Of a stretch of DNA of 64,000 nucleotides, positions 58,873-64,000 are shown piece by piece. The position numbers were made by a program, and so were the translations under genes. The DNA is from Gordonia terrae (GTDB lineage: Bacteria > Actinomycetota > Actinomycetes > Mycobacteriales > Mycobacteriaceae), in assembly GCF_001698225.1 (NCBI RefSeq), contig NZ_CP016594.1, forward strand, positions 620,001-684,000. The letters run 5' to 3'. Position 1 is the first letter of the stretch, and the number at the start of each line of letters is the position of its first letter. Under the pieces are notes generated by a model. The model was not told the origin of the DNA and did no database searches. It saw only the letters and a program-made list of their open reading frames with translations.

Positions 58873-58967
58873 CGCAAGGGTGAATGCGAAGTTTCTCGGG
58901 CGACCCGTCCGCCGGCCCCGGGTCTCCGAATCGTTCAGTAGGCTGAGTGTTGGGAGGTGGCGAGCGG

Positions 58968-59699
58968 ATGCTCTCGGAACTGTTGGGAAATTCGGCGATC
59001 ATGGCCGCGATAGGGCTGGGGATGATCGCATTGACCGCGTGTGCGCTCCACCTGAGGCGATCGTGCGGGGCGGTGACCTGGCTCGTGGTCCTCCTCGGGG
59101 TTGCGCTGACGTTCGACAATGTCGCGGTCGCGGTCGGACGCATGGTCGGATTCGGCGACGTGCTCCACGCGATCAATTTGCCGCGCTTCTGGATTCACGG
59201 TCTGATGACCCCGCTGATCGTGGTGGCCGCGGCGATCCTGGCCTGGCGTCTGGGAGTTCGGTGGCGCCGCTCGGTCGTCGTTGTCGGGGCCCTCCTGGTC
59301 GCCGCGCTCGTGGTCGTCGGGATCGTCGAACTGTTCGTGGCGCTGGATCTGACGCCGGAGACTGACGGTGACGCGCTGCGGTACGCAAACGCGGCGGCTG
59401 CCGGCCCGCCGATCCCGGCGTTGGGCACCGTGCTGCTGCTCATCGCGATCGGTGTGTCCGCCTGGCGTCAGGCCCGATCGTGCTGGCTGCTCATCGGGTC
59501 GGTCACGATGCTGGTCACTGCGGCGGCCGGTATGTCGGTTCTCTGGCTCGGCAACTTCGGCGAGCTCGTTCTGTACGCCTCCATCGTCGCCAGCATGTTT
59601 CAGGTGGCCACGACCGTAAGGCGTTCTGCCGTCGATGATGACAACGAACAACCCGAGTTGGCGGGTGCAACTGCTCAGCAGGTGACGGTCGGACGCTAG
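58968..59699 (+). CDS. Seven-TM membrane protein of unknown function
   Basis: 243 residues with about seven hydrophobic segments; His residues in INLPRFWIHGLMTPLI face the membrane. I do not recognise the family. GGGAGG lies upstream of ATG 58968, and TAGGCT near 58940 is a -10 candidate. It converges with the DUF2304 gene, overlapping by four bases. Confidence 0.7.
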   Translation: MLSELLGNSAIMAAIGLGMIALTACALHLRRSCGAVTWLVVLLGVALTFDNVAVAVGRMVGFGDVLHAINLPRFWIHGLMTPLIVVAAAILAWRLGVRWRRSVVVVGALLVAALVVVGIVELFVALDLTPETDGDALRYANAAAAGPPIPALGTVLLLIAIGVSAWRQARSCWLLIGSVTMLVTAAAGMSVLWLGNFGELVLYASIVASMFQVATTVRRSAVDDDNEQPELAGATAQQVTVGR

Positions 59700-60049
59700 T
59701 CGCCTGGTCCGCCGCGGTGCTCCCGCTCGGCGTCCTGCAGCGCGATGGCGCGGGCCAGTCGCGCGTATTTGACCTCGAGATCGCGGAACCGCAGATACGT
59801 CGACACCGTGGTGAACGCGAAGGCGATGACCAACAGGAACAGCACCAGGTCGAGGCCGCGCTGGATGCCGATCTTGTTGGCGACCCAGGTGACATCGTCC
59901 TGACGCAACATCGCGTAGAGGCCGAATCCGATGAACGCGACGAACAGCAGCTTGACACCCGCTGATGCGCGAGCCGTTCCGCGGTTCACCACGAAGAAAC
60001 CGACGAGCGCGACCAGACCGAGGATCGCGAGGATCTGGAACCAGATCAT
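59696..60049 (-). CDS. DUF2304 membrane protein
   Basis: 117 residues with three hydrophobic segments (ILAILGLVALVGFFVVNRG first) and a C-terminal helix with YLRFRDLEVKYARLARAIAL. DUF2304 proteins regularly follow dolichol-phosphate-mannose-type GT2 genes in cell-wall loci, as here. Confidence 0.85.
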   Translation of the reverse strand: MIWFQILAILGLVALVGFFVVNRGTARASAGVKLLFVAFIGFGLYAMLRQDDVTWVANKIGIQRGLDLVLFLLVIAFAFTTVSTYLRFRDLEVKYARLARAIALQDAEREHRGGPGD

Positions 60050-60056
60050 CGAGGCC

Positions 60057-60758
60057 TCACTTCCTCATCCGGGTGTGAAAGAGTCCGTCGGCGACGATGT
60101 TGACCCCGTTGATCAGCGACTGACCCTTCGCGCGCGAATAGTCGGTGTAGAGGATCGTCACCGGTTGTTCGGCCACCCGCCACCGGTGGTGATCGATCAG
60201 CGCGATGAACTCCGACGCGTGGCTCATCCCGCTCATGAGGAGATCGAGCTCATCGGCCACGGTCTTGTTGAAAGCGCGAAGCCCGTTGTGCGCGTCGGAC
60301 AATCCGAGGCGACGGGTGCGCGGGCTCAGGAACACGATGGTGCGCAACGCCATTCGGCGCAGCAACGGAACCGACTCGCTTCGGCCGTCGGCGAAGCGGG
60401 TTCCGACGATGATGTCGACCGGCTCGCGTCGCAACCGCTCGATCATCGCCGAGACGTCGTCGACCTGATGCTGGCCGTCGGCATCGAACGTCACGAAGAA
60501 CCGGGCCCCCGGCCGGCGACGCGCATATTCGACGCCGGTCTGGATGGCGGCGCCCTGACCGAGGTTCACGGGGTGGCGCACCAGATGCACGCCTGCGGCC
60601 CGGATCTCCTCGGCCGAGTTGTCCGAACTGCCGTCGTCGACGCAGACGATGTTGGGAAACGTCTCGCGGGCCTTGGCTGCCACCTCGCGGATGACCTGGC
60701 CCTCGTTGAACACGGGTACCACCAGCCACACGTCGGCGTTGGTACTGGGGTCGGCCAT
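60057..60758 (-). CDS. Glycosyltransferase family 2 (polyprenyl-phosphate sugar synthase type)
   Basis: 233 residues. VWLVVPVFNEGQVIREVAAK, then CVDDGSSDNSAEEI, and FVTFDADGQHQVDDV (DxD). Short GT2 of the DPM1 kind, which charges a polyprenyl phosphate with a sugar. ATG 60758. Seven bases before DUF2304, so an operon. Confidence 0.9.
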   Translation of the reverse strand: MADPSTNADVWLVVPVFNEGQVIREVAAKARETFPNIVCVDDGSSDNSAEEIRAAGVHLVRHPVNLGQGAAIQTGVEYARRRPGARFFVTFDADGQHQVDDVSAMIERLRREPVDIIVGTRFADGRSESVPLLRRMALRTIVFLSPRTRRLGLSDAHNGLRAFNKTVADELDLLMSGMSHASEFIALIDHHRWRVAEQPVTILYTDYSRAKGQSLINGVNIVADGLFHTRMRK

Positions 60759-60849
60759 GGTCACCAACCCTAACCCGCTCCCACGTGGTGCCTGTCGTCC
60801 GGCACGCCTGCTGCGCGGCAGCGGGTTCGGACCTGGTTAGTCTTGTCCG

Positions 60850-61704
60850 GTGACGATCGACGTGATGATGCCGTTCTACGGCGACGTCGCCCGATTCCAG
60901 CAGGCCGTGACCAGCGTTCTCGAGCAGAGCGACCCGGAGTTGCGCCTGGTGGTCGTCGACGACTGTTACCCGGATCCGACGCCCCGACGGTGGCTGGAGT
61001 CGCTCGGCGATGCCCGGGTCCACTACCTGCGCAACGAGACCAATCTCGGCGTGAACGGGAACTTCCGACGCTGCGTCGACCTGGTGACCGCCGACTGGTT
61101 CGTCGTCATGGGATGCGACGACCTCATGCACCGGGACTACCTGAGCACCGTCCGCACGCTGGCCGGCCACCACCCCGATGCCGCGGTCATCGCGCCCGGT
61201 GTCGACGTCATCGACGAGAACGGTCAGGCCGTCACGCCGCTGGGTGACCGGATCAAGTCGATCCTCGCGCCGCCGCGCGCGACCGTGCTGGAAGGGGAGC
61301 GGCTCGCGACGACGCTCTACCACGGCAACTGGACATATTTCCCGTCCCTGCTGTGGCGAACCGCCGCCGTGCGTGAGGTCGGGTTCCGTCCGGGACTCGA
61401 GATCGTCCTCGACCTGGCGCTTCTCGTCGATCTCGCGAGCGCCGACGGCTCACTGGTCTACGACCCTGAGGTGGTCTTCTCCTACCGCAGACACAGCGCG
61501 TCGGTGAGTTCGATCCAGGCGGTCGACGGCCGGCGGTTCGCCGAGGAGAACCGCTTCTTCGCGGAGGAAGCGCAGCGATGCGCCGCGCGCGGTTGGCCGA
61601 AGGCGGCGCGCGCCGCGAGGTGGCACGCGACGTCGAGGCTGAACCACCTCTCAGCTCGCGTCGGGGCGGGCATCGGCCGATTGCGGGCTTCGTCCGGGAG
61701 CTAG
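60850..61704 (+). CDS. Glycosyltransferase family 2
   Basis: 284 residues. IDVMMPFYGDVARFQQAVTS, VVVDDCYPDPTP, and FVVMGCDDLMHRDY (DxD-like). It adds a sugar to an envelope or exopolysaccharide acceptor. TAGTCT (60838-60843) ends six bases before the GTG, so it is probably leaderless. The IS110 element is inserted downstream. Confidence 0.9.
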   Translation: MTIDVMMPFYGDVARFQQAVTSVLEQSDPELRLVVVDDCYPDPTPRRWLESLGDARVHYLRNETNLGVNGNFRRCVDLVTADWFVVMGCDDLMHRDYLSTVRTLAGHHPDAAVIAPGVDVIDENGQAVTPLGDRIKSILAPPRATVLEGERLATTLYHGNWTYFPSLLWRTAAVREVGFRPGLEIVLDLALLVDLASADGSLVYDPEVVFSYRRHSASVSSIQAVDGRRFAEENRFFAEEAQRCAARGWPKAARAARWHATSRLNHLSARVGAGIGRLRASSGS

Positions 61705-61749
61705 GAGCGCCTCTGCTCCCTGGGGGTTGCCGAAGCGACCCCGACCCCT

Positions 61750-61811
61750 GCTCCCTGAGGTGCGAGCGAAGCGAGCCACGAAGGGCCTCGCAAGGTCTCT
61801 CACCAGGCCCT
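61750..61811. repeat. Left half of the interrupted dispersed repeat
   Basis: CTGCTCCCTGAGGTGCGAGC onward through GAGCCACGAAGGGCC, and a spacer ending CACCAGGCCCT. It stops at the CT core where the IS110 element begins. Confidence 0.8.
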
Positions 61812-61829
61812 AATGGGGGTGGATCGGCT

Positions 61830-62030
61830 TCCTTTTGGGGGATGCTGGTCGTGTGAGCCTTCCCGGTCGGTGACCACTGCCAGGCCCTGAAACGGTGTCG
61901 GATTTCTACACGAAGACCGTGGCCCGGCCGGGCGAGGATCACCCGCTAGAACGCTTCTGGGATGTCGTGCCCCCTTGAACGTGTGGGTGAGCACTGATCC
62001 ATTAGGCCGCGTCAGGGTGATCACCCAAAG
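61830..62030 (+). ncRNA. Bridge RNA of the IS110 element
   Basis: Four guide segments are visible. CCAGGCCCT (61880-61888) equals the left target flank (61803-61811). CACGAAG (61909-61915) is complementary to the right target CTTCGTG (63318-63324). CTGGGATGTC (61957-61966) equals the left donor at the element's right end (63309-63318). CCATTAG (61999-62005) is complementary to the right donor CTAATGG (61810-61816). The donor loop is closed by GATCACCC (61937-61944) with GGGTGATC (62015-62022). Ends of the RNA are estimated. Confidence 0.85.
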
Positions 62031-62078
62031 GTTCACACCAGATCGTCGAGACGACCGAAGACGAGGTGAACGAGTGTC

Positions 62079-63296
62079 ATGATCTTTGTGGGCAACGACT
62101 GGGCATCAGATCATCACGATGTGTGCGTGATGGATGAACACGGCACCACCCTGGCCACCCGCCGAATACCCGAGAACGCTGCCGGCGCCACCACCATGCA
62201 TGAACTGATCGCCCGGTATGCCCAAGAGCCTGGCGAGGTAGTGATCGGGATCGAAACCGATCACGGCATGTGGGTCACCGCCCTGGTCGCCGCGGGCTAT
62301 CAGGTGTACGCGATCAACCCGTTGTCGGTATCGCGGTACCGCGACCGCCACCATGTCGGGGGCACCAAATCCGATAAGGCTGACGCGAAAACGCTGGCTG
62401 ACCTGGTGCGTACCGACCGGCACAACCATCGGCTCGTCGCCGCCGATACCGTCGCCGCGGACGCGATCACGGTGATGGCCCGCACGCACCAGAACCTGGT
62501 GTGGGCGCGTTCAGCGCAACAGAATGTGTTGCGCTCCCAACTGGGCGCCTACTACCCGGCCGCGGTCGATGCCTTCGGCGGCGACCTCGCCCACAAAGAC
62601 TGTCTGGCGGTGTTGCGTCGCGCTCCCACCCCACGACAGGGTGCGGCACTATCGGTCGCGGCGATCCGCTCGGCCCTGAAAAAGGGTGGCCGACAACGCA
62701 ATACCGATACCCGTGCCCGCGACATCCAGCACGCCCTACGCGGTGGCGGCCATCTGGGCGCACCCGAGGCACTCACCGCCGCCTACGCGGCGACCGTGAC
62801 AGCGACCGTGGAAATGCTGGCCGCTCTCAACACCCAGATCATCCAACTGGAAACCACTATGGCCCAGTCTTTTAGAGCGCATCCGGACGCCGAGATCTAC
62901 CTGTCCATGCCCGGAGTCGGTGACATCACCGGCGCCCGGATGCTCGGCGAGTTCGGGGATGACCCCGAACGCTATGCCACCGCCAAGTCTCGCAGAAACT
63001 ATGCCGGCACCTCACCACGCACCATCGCCTCAGGCAAAGGGCACGTCGTGTTGGCCCGCCACATCCGCAACACCCGACTCAACGCCGCCGCACTGTGCAT
63101 GGCGCAAAGCGCTCTGACCGGTAGCCCCGGCGCCCGCGTCTACTACGACAGCCTCCGCGATCAGAAGAAGTCCCACACCCAAGCACTACGCGCGGTCGCC
63201 AACCGGCTCATCGGCATCCTCCACGGCTGCCTCACCCACCGCACCCACTACAACGAACACACCGCATGGAACCACCGCACACACCTCGCCGCTTGA
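62079..63296 (+). CDS. IS110-family DEDD recombinase
   Basis: 405 residues, full length and intact. The RuvC-like DEDD domain starts GNDWASDHHDVCVMDEHG, with Glu in VIGIETDHG and the Asp pair in KSDKADAKTLADL. The C-terminal Transposase_20 domain holds SMPGVGDITGARMLGEFGD and the catalytic Ser region NYAGTSPR. It works with the bridge RNA encoded upstream to join donor and target at CT cores. Nothing suggests inactivation. Confidence 0.95.
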   Translation: MIFVGNDWASDHHDVCVMDEHGTTLATRRIPENAAGATTMHELIARYAQEPGEVVIGIETDHGMWVTALVAAGYQVYAINPLSVSRYRDRHHVGGTKSDKADAKTLADLVRTDRHNHRLVAADTVAADAITVMARTHQNLVWARSAQQNVLRSQLGAYYPAAVDAFGGDLAHKDCLAVLRRAPTPRQGAALSVAAIRSALKKGGRQRNTDTRARDIQHALRGGGHLGAPEALTAAYAATVTATVEMLAALNTQIIQLETTMAQSFRAHPDAEIYLSMPGVGDITGARMLGEFGDDPERYATAKSRRNYAGTSPRTIASGKGHVVLARHIRNTRLNAAALCMAQSALTGSPGARVYYDSLRDQKKSHTQALRAVANRLIGILHGCLTHRTHYNEHTAWNHRTHLAA

Positions 63297-63317
63297 CACC
63301 TTGGACCCCTGGGATGT

Positions 63318-63360
63318 CTTCGTGGCTCGTCGCTATCGCTCCTCACACCTCAGGGACCAG
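63318..63360. repeat. Right half of the interrupted dispersed repeat
   Basis: CTTCGTGGCTCG onward to CACCTCAGGGACCAG; inverted relative to the left half and slightly degraded in the middle. It resumes exactly at the CT core. Confidence 0.75.
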
Positions 63361-63447
63361 TGGGTGTGGTTCTTTCGGATCAGGGAGCACGTTGTCTACA
63401 GCCTCGCACCCAGTTTTGCGGCCTGGCAGGGCCGGACCAACGAACGG

Positions 63448-64000
63448 TCAGGCCCGCAGGACCCCGACGAGATGCGCGCCGATCCCGATCAGCGGACCGA
63501 CGACGAGGGCGACGCAGGTCCGGGTCGCGACGTCGAACGGCAGCAGGAGCATCGCAACTGCCACGAGGGTCGCCACCCACCAACCGGCCGCATACCAGCG
63601 GTGGGCGCCCGCGGCGATCGCGGCGGCGCCGGTCACCGTCAGCAGCGCCAGGCAGGTCGCGCCGAGTGTCAGGGCGGCCACGACCAGCCCGTCGAGATCG
63701 AAATCAGCCCCGAACACCGACCTCAGCAACCACGGACCGAGCAGCCACGCGGCGAGGACCCCCACCCCGCCGACCGCGGCGACGATCCCGAGTGGGACAC
63801 CGAGCGAGGCGAGCCGACGGTCCCGGCCATCGACGAATCGCGAGATCAGAACGCCCTGAAAGCTGTTGAGCGGCACCAGCAGCGGCGCGCGCGTCAGGGT
63901 GACGGCGAGGATCAGTGCACCGATCGTCCGGGTGTCGTCGGCGTCGGACCCGCCGCGCAGGTCGGTGGTGAGGTTGATGAGGACCGGGAACCCCATGACG
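63448..64000 (-). CDS. Polysaccharide flippase-like membrane protein (5' part missing)
   Basis: The C-terminal 180 or so residues of a polytopic protein that continues past the right edge. Hydrophobic segments alternate with short loops; ILAVTLTRAPLLVPLNSFQG and the SVFGADFDLDGLVVAALTLG region resemble Wzx/MATE-like flippases. It fits the adjacent GT2 and rml genes. An ATG at 63996 exists, but the length suggests it is internal. Confidence 0.65.
   Translation of the reverse strand, partial: VMGFPVLINLTTDLRGGSDADDTRTIGALILAVTLTRAPLLVPLNSFQGVLISRFVDGRDRRLASLGVPLGIVAAVGGVGVLAAWLLGPWLLRSVFGADFDLDGLVVAALTLGATCLALLTVTGAAAIAAGAHRWYAAGWWVATLVAVAMLLLPFDVATRTCVALVVGPLIGIGAHLVGVLRA

Larger units (their letters stand above)
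61810..63319 (+). mobile_element. IS110-family insertion sequence, complete
   Basis: About 1.5 kb. Both ends meet a CT dinucleotide (61810-61811 and 63318-63319). Removing the element and one CT rejoins CACCAGGCC-CT-TCGTGGCTCG, which aligns with the intact repeat pair at 51.4 kb. There are no terminal inverted repeats, as expected for IS110. The long 5' non-coding end (267 bp) and short 3' end place it in the IS110 rather than IS1111 group. Confidence 0.85.

Noticed and set aside
62106..62489. Minus-strand frame within the IS110 recombinase gene
   Set aside because: A shadow of the DEDD recombinase.

Overview
This is a high-GC actinobacterial chromosome, almost certainly from the Mycobacteriales and most like Gordonia (genus inferred from gene content and style, not proven). 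From 1 to about 34 kb the gene order follows, in mirror orientation, the Mycobacterium tuberculosis block Rv3680-Rv3644: ArsA-type ATPase, DUF4177, RidA, MBL hydrolase, Crp, Nth, TlpA-like thioredoxin, NUDIX, MarP, alpha/beta hydrolase, holin-like protein, Acs, Fic-like protein, Ssd/CpaE, Tad secretion genes, DECH helicase, CspA, TopA, adenylate cyclase and HolB. Inserted in it are a TSUP permease, two MFS pumps and an NfeD-like/flotillin pair (1.5-6.7 kb). Two non-coding RNAs keep their expected places: an Ms1/MTS2823-like RNA (minus strand, about 17.4-17.7 kb) with a CRP-type box in its promoter, and a 6C RNA (about 18.04-18.15 kb).

From 34 to 40.8 kb lie small regulator modules with visible operators (ArsR plus SRPBCC; TetR facing an alpha/beta hydrolase), a PhyH-like oxygenase, a secreted acidic protein, tRNA-Thr(CGT), a secreted lipase and an ASCH protein. 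From 40.97 to 44.95 kb is an uncharacterised one-strand cluster: a single-pass membrane protein, a glycine-zipper secreted protein, two paralogous small secreted proteins and a MinD-like protein without the P-loop lysine. A PCD-VOC fusion, malic enzyme, a GntR/MFS pair and a large GT-C-like membrane protein follow.

From 51.7 kb to the end is an envelope sugar region: galE, rmlB, rmlA, rmlC, a DrrAB-type ABC exporter, an EXLDI-family protein, DUF2304, two GT2 glycosyltransferases and the C-terminal part of a flippase. An IS110-family element (about 61.81-63.32 kb) interrupts it, inserted in a dispersed palindromic repeat.

The strongest discovery is in that IS110 element. Its 5' non-coding end carries four short segments that match, in the right order and polarity, the left target, right target, left donor and right donor around a CT core. 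This is the arrangement expected of a bridge RNA, and the uninterrupted target can be rebuilt from a paralogous repeat copy at 51.4 kb. Many genes also have a TANNNT -10 hexamer ending 6-8 bases before the start codon, which points to leaderless transcription.
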